A stretch of 64,000 nt of DNA, from the NCBI GenBank assembly GCA_016714975.1, contig JADKBR010000001.1, positions 496,001 to 560,000 on the forward strand, in the 5' to 3' direction. Position 1 is the stretch's first letter. The number at the start of each line of letters is the position of its first letter. The DNA is from Candidatus Dechloromonas phosphorivorans (GTDB taxonomy: Bacteria; Pseudomonadota; Gammaproteobacteria; Burkholderiales; Rhodocyclaceae). Both the position numbers and the translations under genes were made by a program. Below the pieces are notes generated by a model. That model was not told the DNA's origin, made no database searches, and saw only the letters and a list, made by a program, of their open reading frames with translations. Below are positions 7,957 to 15,483 of this stretch, piece by piece.

Positions 7957-9435
7957 AGACTGCTGCGGTCGACCGGCCCCGTGCGCCAGAAACGAATTTT
8001 GAGCCTGAACATCCCTCCGGAAATTACAAGAGTTTCTTGAGTATAGATATCGCTTCAAGGCACCGTAACGGAATTGGATTCAGGCGTGTTTGAAACGTCA
8101 GGGATCACATAATCTTCGCTATGTTTGAGCATTGAGAATAACACTTTGGACAGCATGCGAGCCACCGCTCTTACCGCTTGCTGGTGAGTCTTTCCAGCGG
8201 CCCGCTTCTTGTCGAAGTAAGCCTTGGAAGCCGGTACGCTACGGATGTGCTGGACCGCGGCGATCATCATGGCATCACGCGCCCGGCGATTGACCTGGCG
8301 CGGCACTTTGCTGCCCTTGTACTTGCCGGAACTGTTGTCCAAGGGGGCCACGCCCAGATACATCGCCAGACTGTCCGTCTTCGCAAAGCGCTCAACGGAA
8401 CCGATCTCGCCAGCCAATTCAGTGCTGCAGATCAGGCCAAAACCGGGCACGGTCTGTATCCGCCGAGCCATGACCGATTGCCCGGCCAGATCTTCGAGCT
8501 GGGCTTCCAGAGCGAGTATTTGTTTTCTCAGTGCCAATATCTGGCGGGCGTCGGTCACGATCATCGCCCCCAGATAGGTGGCTGAATTGGAGAACGTCGC
8601 CTCTTGCTGCCATTGCCGGATCTTGGCCGCATAGCCCTTGCCAATCCCTGTTGTCGCCAGCAAGGTGGAGAGCCGCACGTTCTTGAGCTTCGTCAGATCG
8701 TCACGCATGGTCAGGAAATTCAGAAACCACAGGTTGTCGGCCTCGCCGGTCACCGCCAGCAAGCCCGGACAGAGCGCCTGCAAATCGGCCTGCAGGCGCC
8801 TCGATAGGCGCATGCGGTCATCCACCAACTGCTTGCGCCGCCGCGTCAGCGCTTTGAGTTTGGCTTCAGTTTCCCCGATGGGAGCGACTTCCTGCAAGAC
8901 AGCCTTGGCCATGGGGACGCGGTCTTGCAGCTGAAACAACTGCAGCATGCGTCGGGCGTCGATGGCATCGGTCTTGGCCGGCGCCGGGAAGATTTCCTTG
9001 AACCTCGCCAGCTTGAGGTTGTTGACGTTGAAGAGTCGCCAACCATGCATCAGCACCCGCGCGTCCAGTGGGCGCGCATAGCCTCCAAAACCTTCCATCG
9101 CCACCGCTACGGACGTCGCCTGGTGTTCGCGCTCATGGTGTTCAATGCGCGTGAAGAACGCCGTCAAGCCAGGGCCATCGTGCGCTATGTCGAATTCGTC
9201 AAGCACTTTGCCCTCGGATAAGCCCACGGCAACGCGGTGACGGATACATCCCACATCAACCGCCACGTTCAATTGAACTCCGGGCGAATGTGTGTTCAAA
9301 CAAACGTGCATTGCAGGATTCATGGTGGCCTCTGCGAGAATGACGAGGATGATACCTTCCCGCTATCCACGCCTATCTTCAGAGCCATGCTTGATCTCAA
9401 GTGGCACCATCCCATCAGGCTTGGCAGGAAAGTGC
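7957..9435 (-). mobile_element. IS110-family insertion sequence, ends unresolved
   Basis: The transposase gene and its non-coding flanks form an IS110-type element. This family lacks ordinary terminal inverted repeats and usually makes no target duplication, so the tips cannot be read off one copy. The coordinates are outer limits: the lipA stop on one side and the start of a separate inverted-repeat element on the other. If the element encodes a bridge-type guide RNA, as described for IS110 members, it would lie in 9324-9435 (5' side of the gene) or 7957-8054 (3' side). Confidence 0.55.
8055..9323 (-). CDS. IS110-family transposase
   Basis: A 422-residue DEDD transposase/recombinase. The N-terminal RuvC-like half begins VAVDVGCIRHRVAV and includes KTDAIDARRMLQLF; a coiled region with TRRRKQLVDDRMRL follows. 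The C-terminal Transposase_20 half has IQTVPGFGLICSTELAGEIG and LAMYLGVAPLDNSSGKYKG, with the conserved serine region NSSGKY. The frame is intact and full length, so it may be active. It points toward lipA and has no operon partner. Codon use is slightly less GC-biased than in its neighbours, consistent with a mobile gene. Confidence 0.95.
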   Translation of the reverse strand: MNPAMHVCLNTHSPGVQLNVAVDVGCIRHRVAVGLSEGKVLDEFDIAHDGPGLTAFFTRIEHHEREHQATSVAVAMEGFGGYARPLDARVLMHGWRLFNVNNLKLARFKEIFPAPAKTDAIDARRMLQLFQLQDRVPMAKAVLQEVAPIGETEAKLKALTRRRKQLVDDRMRLSRRLQADLQALCPGLLAVTGEADNLWFLNFLTMRDDLTKLKNVRLSTLLATTGIGKGYAAKIRQWQQEATFSNSATYLGAMIVTDARQILALRKQILALEAQLEDLAGQSVMARRIQTVPGFGLICSTELAGEIGSVERFAKTDSLAMYLGVAPLDNSSGKYKGSKVPRQVNRRARDAMMIAAVQHIRSVPASKAYFDKKRAAGKTHQQAVRAVARMLSKVLFSMLKHSEDYVIPDVSNTPESNSVTVP

Positions 9436-9665
9436 AAGGTGACGCAAGCGGCATTTCAGGCTGAGTGGCAGGCCGCGAATCGCTTGGCGTCCCGCCGACG
9501 GGCCCCTTGAGCCATACCTGCGTCAGCGCTTATGCTACGCCCGTTTTTGGCGGCGCGATATTGGCGAGGCGCTTTGCGGATTGAGCGTAGCGAGAGGAGC
9601 AAAGCGCCTCGCCAATATCGCCAACAATTCAACACCACCCGCCTCCAATGCCGCTGCGTCACCTT
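9436..9665. repeat. 230-bp element with long nested inverted repeats (MITE-like or structured-RNA element)
   Basis: The outer arms are near-perfect inverted repeats: AAGGTGACGCAAGCGGCATT at 9436-9455 against the complement of 9647-9665, with one extra base in the left arm. Inside is a perfect 23-bp inverted repeat, 9555-9577 against 9599-9621, around a 21-nt loop. No plausible protein frame fills it. It directly abuts the 5' side of the IS110 transposase region. It could be a miniature transposable element, a palindromic target of the IS, or part of a folded IS-encoded RNA. Confidence 0.6.
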
Positions 9666-9685
9666 ACAATTTCAAAGATAGGCCC

Positions 9686-9713
9686 CTTTTCCGTTTTCGC
9701 TTTTCCGTTTTCG
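9686..9713. repeat. Tandem 14-mer, two copies
   Basis: CTTTTCCGTTTTCG occurs twice head to tail (9686-9699 and 9700-9713) in the 195-bp non-coding stretch between the inverted-repeat element and the tRNA-like gene. Nothing else is recognisable in 9666-9860. Confidence 0.6.
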
Positions 9714-9860
9714 TCGCTGAAGTGATACTCGGACGCATTTGATAATCAGCAACGAGCACTAGGCATATCCCTTCCAGCGTTGCTCAGTGCGCTGGTTCCA
9801 CCAACCTTCTTTTCCAGCGTCCTTCCGGAGAGAAAATGGTAATGCTGGTAGCTTGTTCGA

Positions 9861-9934
9861 TGGTGCCCCCGGTCGGAATCGAACCAACACCTGATGATTA
9901 CAAATCAACTGCACGACCTTCATGCTACGGGGGC
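9861..9934 (-). tRNA. tRNA-Thr(UGU)-like gene, divergent fold
   Basis: On the minus strand the sequence folds as a cloverleaf of 74 nt including an encoded CCA. The acceptor is GCCCCCG/CGGGGGC (7 bp), the D-stem GCAT/GTGC, the anticodon stem GTTGA/TCATC, the loop TTTGTAA with anticodon TGT, and the T-arm GTTGG-TTCGATT-CCGAC. Oddities are a 7-nt D-loop, a U-U mismatch in the anticodon stem and a 4-nt variable loop. A TATAAT 18 bp upstream argues that it is transcribed. It may be a minor or decaying tRNA rather than the main tRNA-Thr. Confidence 0.65.
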
Positions 9935-9952
9935 CACGGGAGAATGGCGCGA

Positions 9953-9958
9953 ATTATA
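9953..9958 (-). promoter_or_regulatory. -10 box for the tRNA-like gene
   Basis: On the minus strand this is a perfect TATAAT, 18 bp before the tRNA 5' end. The weak -35 match TTCTCC sits about 17 bp further up (9976-9981). Confidence 0.5.
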
Positions 9959-10157
9959 GCCCGACCATGGCACTTGGAGAATCGAGGCATGCGCTTTGAA
10001 CCGCATGTCCTGAGATGCCGATTGACCGTGCTCCCGTTCAGGCTCCCCTCAAGACACCTGAAAATAGCGGAAGGCCGCCATGACTCTCGCCGCGGATCAT
10101 GGGTGTCCGATGAGCGCAGTGCTAGACTGCCCGAACCATCCTGAACGCGTCCATTTG

Positions 10158-10706
10158 ATGATCAAGTTCTGCACTCATTGTGGCTCCGGCGTCTCGTTCG
10201 AGATTCCCGCCGGTGATGCCCTCCCCAGGCACATCTGCAACCGCTGTGGCCACATTCATTATGAAAACCCGCGGCTCGTCGTCGGCTGCGTCGCAACGTG
10301 GGAGGACCGTATCCTGCTTTGCCGCCGGGCCATCGAACCACGACGCGGATTCTGGACGGTGCCGGCCGGCTTCATGGAAAACGGTGAAACGGCTGCCGAA
10401 GCGGCTTGTCGCGAAACACATGAGGAAGCTGGCGCACGAATCATTGTTGACGCGCCGTTCGCGATGGTCAGCATCGCGCACATCAATCAGGTTCATCTCT
10501 TCTACCGCGGGCGCCTCGCCACAGCGGATTTCTGGGCCGGGGACGAAAGCCTCGAGGTTGCACTATTGCGGGGAGACGAGATTCCGTGGGGCGATATCGC
10601 CTTCCGCAGCGTCACACACTGCCTCGAGCACTACCTTGAAGATGCGGCACAAGGACAGTTCGGATTTCACGAGACTGCGCTTGGCCCCTTGAGCAAAGCG
10701 ACCTGA
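10158..10706 (+). CDS. Nudix hydrolase with N-terminal zinc ribbon
   Basis: A 182-residue hydrolase of nucleoside-diphosphate-linked substrates. An N-terminal zinc ribbon has cysteines at 5, 8, 27 and 30 (CTHCG and CNRCGHIHYENP). The Nudix box follows at about 71-93, GFMENGETAAEAACRETHEE, with the catalytic REXXEE helix complete. The frame opens 26 codons earlier, but the ATG at 10158 places MIKFCTHCG at the start, as usual for this type. An ADP-ribose or NADH pyrophosphatase role is possible; the substrate is not determined. The stop touches the convergent TonB-like gene. Confidence 0.88.
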   Translation: MIKFCTHCGSGVSFEIPAGDALPRHICNRCGHIHYENPRLVVGCVATWEDRILLCRRAIEPRRGFWTVPAGFMENGETAAEAACRETHEEAGARIIVDAPFAMVSIAHINQVHLFYRGRLATADFWAGDESLEVALLRGDEIPWGDIAFRSVTHCLEHYLEDAAQGQFGFHETALGPLSKAT

Positions 10707-11387
10707 TCACTCATCCAGGCGGTAGTGGATTGGCAGCGTCAGCGCAAACTGGCGGCCACGCAGGCTTTCGGGCAGCGCCGCAGTGCCCACTGCCTGCCCG
10801 ACGAGATCCAGCGCAGCCTGGTCGAGCGCGTCGAAGCCACTGGAGTGGCTAAGGCTGACAACCGGAACAGCAACCCCGGCAACCGTATTGACGACCACTA
10901 CTGCGACCCCTTCCCAGCCCCGCGCCCTCGCCATTCGCGGATAGTCCTTGAAACGTCGCGCCTCGCGGGCGAGGTTCATCCGATACTGGCGCACGCCATC
11001 CAGACCGACATCGTCAACCTGGACCGCAGCGGGGCTTACAGTCCGCGATATGGCGCCGGAGGGGACTGCCGCCCGCTCGGTCACCGCAACATCATCTGTT
11101 GCGGTCGACCGCGAAAAGGAGTGCGAATCAGGAGTTGTCTTCTTGATGCCGGATTTCGCCTGCGTCTCGGTAGCGTGACGCTCCGGACTCTCTGCAGGTG
11201 GCGCAAGGCTCTCGATTGGAGGGGTTCGCAGTTGTTCTGGCGGCGCAGAAACCAGCAACGCCGTGATCTCTTGGACGGCAGCACGGCCGGACGGCTCCGG
11301 CGGCAGGATCGTATTCCGGAACGGCAACAGCAAGGCGAGATGCGCCAGGATGGAGAGGAGGAGCGCCCGCCTCAACATCGGCGTCAT
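10707..11387 (-). CDS. TonB-like energy transducer protein
   Basis: About 226 residues from MTPMLRRALLLSILAHLALL: a short cytoplasmic start, one membrane helix, a Pro/Ala/Thr-rich periplasmic spacer and a C-terminal TonB domain. The domain shows YPRMARARGWEGVAVVVV, the typical 'YP..A...G..G.V.V' pattern, and ends FALTLPIHYRLDE. It probably couples the proton-motive force to outer-membrane receptors, though no ExbB/ExbD genes are nearby. The longer frame to 11516 lacks a credible start. It lies downstream of the DUF3149 gene, separated by a GC palindrome (11454-11469). Confidence 0.8.
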   Translation of the reverse strand: MTPMLRRALLLSILAHLALLLPFRNTILPPEPSGRAAVQEITALLVSAPPEQLRTPPIESLAPPAESPERHATETQAKSGIKKTTPDSHSFSRSTATDDVAVTERAAVPSGAISRTVSPAAVQVDDVGLDGVRQYRMNLAREARRFKDYPRMARARGWEGVAVVVVNTVAGVAVPVVSLSHSSGFDALDQAALDLVGQAVGTAALPESLRGRQFALTLPIHYRLDE

Positions 11388-11484
11388 CTGCGCACACCCT
11401 TCGCCATCCCAAAAACAGCCCCCCCGACGGCTGTGCCGAACGGGGGAAGTCGCCCGCCCCGCGGGGCGGCATTCAACAAGCGCC

Positions 11485-11625
11485 TTACTTGCCGAACCTG
11501 CGCGACTCTTCGTCAATCTTGTTCGCGTACATCTTGCCCATGACGACTCCGATCACCAGCACGCCGACAATGACGCCAAGGCTCATCAAGCCGATATCGC
11601 TACCAAACAACAGTTCCCAAGCCAT
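11485..11625 (-). CDS. DUF3149 small membrane protein
   Basis: A 46-residue protein beginning MAWELLFGSDIGLMSLGVIV: one hydrophobic helix and a charged tail, KIDEESRRFGK. A strong ribosome site, GGAGGT, precedes the ATG by 7 bp. DUF3149 proteins are typically found beside ccoG/fixH in betaproteobacteria, and the position 31 bp after fixH fits, so a part in cbb3 oxidase assembly is a reasonable guess. It is not CcoS: the CcoS length and Cys pattern are absent. Confidence 0.75.
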   Translation of the reverse strand: MAWELLFGSDIGLMSLGVIVGVLVIGVVMGKMYANKIDEESRRFGK

Positions 11626-11656
11626 AAGTCACCTCCAAGTCACCGAACAGAAAATT

Positions 11657-12178
11657 TCACTTTTCCGGCCGCGATGTGAGGCGTAAAGGCGCCTCGCCAT
11701 CAGCCTGCCATTCTCCCTGCAAGCGCCACTTCCCGGCCGGATCCTCGATCGACACATACCAGCGACCGGAAATATCGGCGCTCAATTTGCCACCATAAAA
11801 ACCCTGTCCTTCCGCCGCCATTTTGACCATCTGGTCCTGCCCGGCACGGGTCGGATGCGCCAGTTTGAGCGTCAGGGCGTCCGGCAGCGCCGCATCGCCT
11901 TCGGCGGCAACCAGCAGACGGACCTGCTGCCCGGAGCGCATGAAATCGGCGCGCAAACCAAGATCACTCGCATAGTGATCCCGCTGCAACCGCTGGTTGA
12001 GCGCCAGGCCCTGTTTGTAGTAGTCATCGGTGACCAGACCATCGTTGCTGACGATCGCCAGCCAGGCAGTCACGAATCCGGCGACGATCACAATCGCCGG
12101 CCCAGCCATCAGTATCCACGGCCAGGGCTCTTTGTACCAGGGATTACTGTCGCGGCGAATTGTCATTGCGTCACCCAT
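11657..12178 (-). CDS. fixH: FixH-family protein
   Basis: A 173-residue membrane-anchored protein required for cbb3 oxidase maturation. One N-terminal helix (PWPWILMAGPAIVIVAGFVT) is followed by DGLVTDDYYKQGLALNQRL, the FixH hallmark, and a periplasmic immunoglobulin-like domain ending GEAPLRLTSRPEK. Its ATG begins 1 bp after the ccoG stop, so the pair is translationally linked. An ATG four codons in is a possible alternative start. Confidence 0.92.
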   Translation of the reverse strand: MGDAMTIRRDSNPWYKEPWPWILMAGPAIVIVAGFVTAWLAIVSNDGLVTDDYYKQGLALNQRLQRDHYASDLGLRADFMRSGQQVRLLVAAEGDAALPDALTLKLAHPTRAGQDQMVKMAAEGQGFYGGKLSADISGRWYVSIEDPAGKWRLQGEWQADGEAPLRLTSRPEK

Positions 12179-12179
12179 G

Positions 12180-13595
12180 TCAGGGCATCAGGAAGGTGGC
12201 CTTTTCGTGAACCGCGATCTTGTCGTGATTCTGGGCCTTGATATCGAAATAAATGGTATTCGCGCCCTTCTTGGCCGATTCGGGCGGGACGCGTACGACC
12301 ACTGTCACCTCCTGGTTCTTCGCGCTCTCGACCTCGACAATACGTTCGCCAGCGATCTCGATACCGTCCAGGCCATCGACCGACAATGCATAACGTTTCG
12401 GTTCCTCGGTGGTGTTCATTATTTTTAGAGTGTAAACGTTTTCAATACGTCCGTCGTCAGCCTCTCGGGCCAGCAGGGAACGGTCACGAATCACATCGAC
12501 CTTGAGCGGAATCCGCGTCACCAGCGACCATGCTGCCGCCACGGTGATCGCCACCAGGATGGTCGTGTAGATGATGATGCGCGGACGGACGATATGCCCG
12601 ACGACCTCCTTGGCCGACCAGTGCTTGGCCAGGGCGTTTTCGGTGGTGTAGCGAATCAGGCCACGCGGTAGCCCAACCTTTTCCATGACCGGATCGCAGG
12701 CGTCGATACAGGCACCGCAACCGATGCATTCGTATTGAATCCCATTGCGGATGTCGATGCCGGTCGGACAAACGACGACGCAGAGACCACAATCAACGCA
12801 ATCCCCCAATCCGGCACTCTTGGAATCCACCCTCTTCTTGCGGGCGCCGCGCGGCTCGCCTCGCTCGGGATCGTAGGTGATGACTAGCGTATCCGGATCA
12901 AACATCACGCCCTGGAAGCGCGCATAGGGACACATGTACTTGCAGACCTGCTCGCGCAGGAAACCTGCCTGCATGTAGAAGAAGCCTGCGTAGAAGAAGG
13001 TCCAGAACAACTCCCACCCTGACAGATTGAACGGGAGCGCCGCCAGCAACTCACTGACCGGCGTGAAATAGGCGACGAGCGTAAAACCTGACCAGACGGA
13101 GATGGAGATCCAGATCGCATGCTTCGTGGCCTTCAGAGCGAACTTGCGGCCGGTCATCGGCCCCTTGTCCAGTTTCATCCGCTTTGAGCGATCGCCTTCA
13201 AGCCGGTTCTCGATCCACATGAAGATTTCTGTGTAGACCGTCTGTGGGCAGGCATAGCCACAGAAAAGTCGCCCTGCCACTGCCGTGAACAAGAACAGGG
13301 CGTACGCCGAAATGATCAGCAACAGCGCCAGATAGAAGACATCCTGCGGCCAGAGGACAAGGCCGAACAGATAGAACTTGCGCTCGACAATATGGAAGAG
13401 AACCGCCTGCCGACCATTCCACTCGAGCCACGGCAAGCCGTAGAAAAGGATCTGGGTAAACCAGACGAAAGCCCAGCGCCAGGTATTCCACCAGCCCTTG
13501 ACGTCGCGGATGTAGACCTTCTTGTGCTTCTCGTAGAATGAGATTGCTGCTGGCGCGGGGGCTGGCTTTTGCTGGGTGTTCCCGGTGGGTTCCAC
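12180..13595 (-). CDS. ccoG: Cytochrome c oxidase accessory protein CcoG (FixG/RdxA)
   Basis: A 471-residue integral membrane ferredoxin-type protein that reduces copper for CcoN assembly. Several N-terminal helices include RLFCGYACPQTVYTEIFMWI. Two 4Fe-4S motifs follow: C266/269/272/276 (CVDCGLCVVVCP) and C290/293/296/300 (CIGCGACIDACDP). A C-terminal immunoglobulin-like fold ends AVHEKATFLMP. The start is GTG at 13593-13595. It has its own upstream FNR box, so it can be induced separately from ccoNOQP. Confidence 0.96.
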   Translation of the reverse strand: MEPTGNTQQKPAPAPAAISFYEKHKKVYIRDVKGWWNTWRWAFVWFTQILFYGLPWLEWNGRQAVLFHIVERKFYLFGLVLWPQDVFYLALLLIISAYALFLFTAVAGRLFCGYACPQTVYTEIFMWIENRLEGDRSKRMKLDKGPMTGRKFALKATKHAIWISISVWSGFTLVAYFTPVSELLAALPFNLSGWELFWTFFYAGFFYMQAGFLREQVCKYMCPYARFQGVMFDPDTLVITYDPERGEPRGARKKRVDSKSAGLGDCVDCGLCVVVCPTGIDIRNGIQYECIGCGACIDACDPVMEKVGLPRGLIRYTTENALAKHWSAKEVVGHIVRPRIIIYTTILVAITVAAAWSLVTRIPLKVDVIRDRSLLAREADDGRIENVYTLKIMNTTEEPKRYALSVDGLDGIEIAGERIVEVESAKNQEVTVVVRVPPESAKKGANTIYFDIKAQNHDKIAVHEKATFLMP

Positions 13596-13661
13596 GATCC
13601 CTGTATCCGTATCAGAATTGCGCTAAAGGGCCAATCTTGCGCGAAATTCGAGAACGCAATG

Positions 13662-13675
13662 TTGATACAGATCAG
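13662..13675 (-). promoter_or_regulatory. FNR/Anr box upstream of ccoG
   Basis: TTGATACAGATCAG matches the FNR consensus TTGAT-N4-ATCAA with one mismatch. It lies 66 bp before the ccoG GTG. A weak -10 (AAGATT on the minus strand, about 13633-13638) sits at the spacing expected for a box centred near -41.5. Confidence 0.7.
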
Positions 13676-13701
13676 CTTTTACTTATATTTCTGTTAACAC
13701 T

Positions 13702-13727
13702 AAACGGGGCGGTTGCCCGCCCCGTTT
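13702..13727 (-). terminator. Hairpin after ccoP
   Basis: A perfect 11-bp stem AAACGGGGCGG with its complement around a 4-nt loop, directly after the ccoP stop. The stem ends in T's, but no long T-tract follows. It separates the ccoNOQP operon from the ccoG promoter. Confidence 0.65.
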
Positions 13728-13734
13728 GTGCGTC

Positions 13735-14634
13735 TTACTTGGCGCCTTGACTCAGGCTGAAGACATAGGCAGTCAGAACCTGAACCTTGCCGTCGCCCAG
13801 AAATTCCTTCCATGCCGGCATCTTGTTCTGGCGCCCGTTGGTGATCGTCTCAACGATGGTAGCCTCGCTCGAACCATACAGCCAGACCTTGTCGGTCAGG
13901 TTTGGAGCCCCAATCGCCTGCATGCCCTTGCCGTCCATGCCGTGACAACCCACACAACCAGCGGACGTGAAAGCTTCCTTGCCCTTGGCGGCACGAACAG
14001 AATCGTTCGGCAGACCGGAGAGCGACCGGACGTAACTCGCCAGATCCTTGATCGTATCGGCGCCAAGCTGCGCATGCGGTGGCATGATGCCCATGCGGCC
14101 ATTGTTCAGCGTTTCCTTGATCTGTTCCGGCTCACCACCATACAGCCAGTCGGAGTCGGTCAGGTTCGGAAAGCCCTTGGCGCCACGCGCGTCGGCACCG
14201 TGACACTGCATGCAATAGGTCAGGTACAGCCGCTTGCCAGTTTCCATGGCCTGCTTGTCACCAGCCAGTGCCTTGACATCCATGCCCAGGTATTTGGTGT
14301 ACATCGGCTGGACGGTCGCATCCATGCGCTCGCGTTCAGCGTTGTACTGACCGACCGAGGTCCAGCCAAACGCGCCCTTGAAGTTGCCGAGGCCCGGATA
14401 GAGAGCCAGATAGACCAAGGCGAAGACCACCGTGATGACGAACAGCCAACTCCACCACTTGGGCATCGGGTTGTTGTATTCCTCGAGATTCTCATCCCAG
14501 ACGTGACCCACGGTCTTGCCCGGAGTGAAAGTCGCCTTTCCCTGGACGATCAGGAGCACCGCGCAGGCAAGGATGCTGCCCACGACGATCACAATGACAT
14601 ACATGTTCCAAAAACCGCTAACGAAATCGCTCAT
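13735..14634 (-). CDS. ccoP: cbb3-type cytochrome c oxidase, diheme subunit III
   Basis: A 299-residue electron-entry subunit of the high-affinity oxidase. An N-terminal membrane helix (about 8-30) and a second hydrophobic segment (about 60-80, KWWSWLFVITVVFALVYLAL) precede two c-type heme sites, CMQCH (141-145) and CVGCH (227-231). Methionine ligand candidates lie in GIMPPHA and NKMPAWKE. It is the last gene of ccoNOQP, 14 bp after ccoQ. Confidence 0.97.
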   Translation of the reverse strand: MSDFVSGFWNMYVIVIVVGSILACAVLLIVQGKATFTPGKTVGHVWDENLEEYNNPMPKWWSWLFVITVVFALVYLALYPGLGNFKGAFGWTSVGQYNAERERMDATVQPMYTKYLGMDVKALAGDKQAMETGKRLYLTYCMQCHGADARGAKGFPNLTDSDWLYGGEPEQIKETLNNGRMGIMPPHAQLGADTIKDLASYVRSLSGLPNDSVRAAKGKEAFTSAGCVGCHGMDGKGMQAIGAPNLTDKVWLYGSSEATIVETITNGRQNKMPAWKEFLGDGKVQVLTAYVFSLSQGAK

Positions 14635-14648
14635 TTGCTTTCCTCTTT

Positions 14649-14825
14649 TCAGCGAGGATGCGACGCGCGAGACGCCGCATCCTGATCATCGTGCTCCGCG
14701 AACGGCAAGTTGGCAGCTTCATCGAACCCCTTCTTGCTGCGCTTGCTGTAGGCCCAAGCCACGATTGCCAGGAAGCAGAGCAACCCGGCAACCGTGACAA
14801 TGGAACGCAGATCGTTGATGTCCAT
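14649..14825 (-). CDS. ccoQ: cbb3 oxidase small subunit CcoQ (FixQ)
   Basis: A 58-residue protein starting MDINDLRSIVTVAGLLCFLA: one membrane helix followed by a basic-then-acidic tail, AYSKRSKKGFDEAANLPF. This is the classic CcoQ pattern with FDEAANLPF. It stabilises the oxidase complex. The position between ccoO (3 bp) and ccoP (14 bp) confirms the call. Confidence 0.93.
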   Translation of the reverse strand: MDINDLRSIVTVAGLLCFLAIVAWAYSKRSKKGFDEAANLPFAEHDDQDAASRASHPR

Positions 14826-14828
14826 GGC

Positions 14829-15467
14829 TTATTGCTTCATCGTGCCTAGTGCCGTACCCATGCCCTGCAGGTAGGCAATCAGAACGTCCATTTCGGTCAT
14901 GTCACCGATCGCAGCCTTGGCGCCCTTGATCTCGGCATCGGAATAGGTCGGGATGCCGCGCACATTGGCAAAACCACGCATCACTTCCATCTTCTTCTCG
15001 ATGTCGGCGCCAACACTGTCCTTGGCCTTTGTGTTCTGCAGGAAGGCAAAGGCCGGCATGTTGGATTCCGGCACGACGTCGCGCGGATTGATCAGGTGGG
15101 CACGCTGCCATTCGTCCGAGTAGCGGCCGCCGACGCGATGCAGATCCGGCCCGGTACGCTTGGAGCCCCACTGGAAGGGGTGGTCATAGACAAACTCGCC
15201 GGCGACGGAGAAGTGGCCGTAGCGCTCGGTCTCGGCGCGGAACGGACGAATCATCTGCGAGTGGCAGAGGAAGCAGCCTTCGCGGACATAGATGTCGCGA
15301 CCAGCGAGGCGCACCGCGTCGTAGGGCTTGACCCCCTCGATCGGCGTCGTCGTCGACTTCTGGAAGAAGAGCGGAACGATTTCCAGCAAGCCACCCCAGA
15401 TCACGGTCAGCAGCGTCAGAACGATGAGTAGCCCGACGCTCTTTTCAATTTGCTCATGCTTAAGCAT
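14829..15467 (-). CDS. ccoO: cbb3-type cytochrome c oxidase, monoheme subunit II
   Basis: A 212-residue membrane-anchored monoheme cytochrome c. One N-terminal helix (SVGLLIVLTLLTVIWGGLLE) is followed by the heme site CFLCH at 65-69 in YVREGCFLCHSQMIRPF. The likely axial methionine is in ESNMPAFAFL. It passes electrons from CcoP to CcoN. It is the second gene of the operon, 16 bp after ccoN. Confidence 0.97.
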   Translation of the reverse strand: MLKHEQIEKSVGLLIVLTLLTVIWGGLLEIVPLFFQKSTTTPIEGVKPYDAVRLAGRDIYVREGCFLCHSQMIRPFRAETERYGHFSVAGEFVYDHPFQWGSKRTGPDLHRVGGRYSDEWQRAHLINPRDVVPESNMPAFAFLQNTKAKDSVGADIEKKMEVMRGFANVRGIPTYSDAEIKGAKAAIGDMTEMDVLIAYLQGMGTALGTMKQ

Positions 15468-15483
15468 TGTTTTCTCTCCCTAA

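Noticed and set aside
7957..8054. CRISPR array or other direct-repeat array near the IS110 element
   Set aside because: No regularly spaced repeats exist here or anywhere else in the window; only a two-copy 14-mer at 9686-9713.
8057..8075. AAGGCACCGTAACGGAATT at the transposase 3' end resembling the outer arm of the 9436 repeat
   Set aside because: Only about 14 of 20 positions agree, it lies inside the coding sequence, and it cannot be told from chance.
9836..10144. Protein-coding frame MVMLVACSMVPPVGIEPT across the tRNA region
   Set aside because: VPPVGIEPT is the usual false peptide read antisense through a tRNA T-arm.
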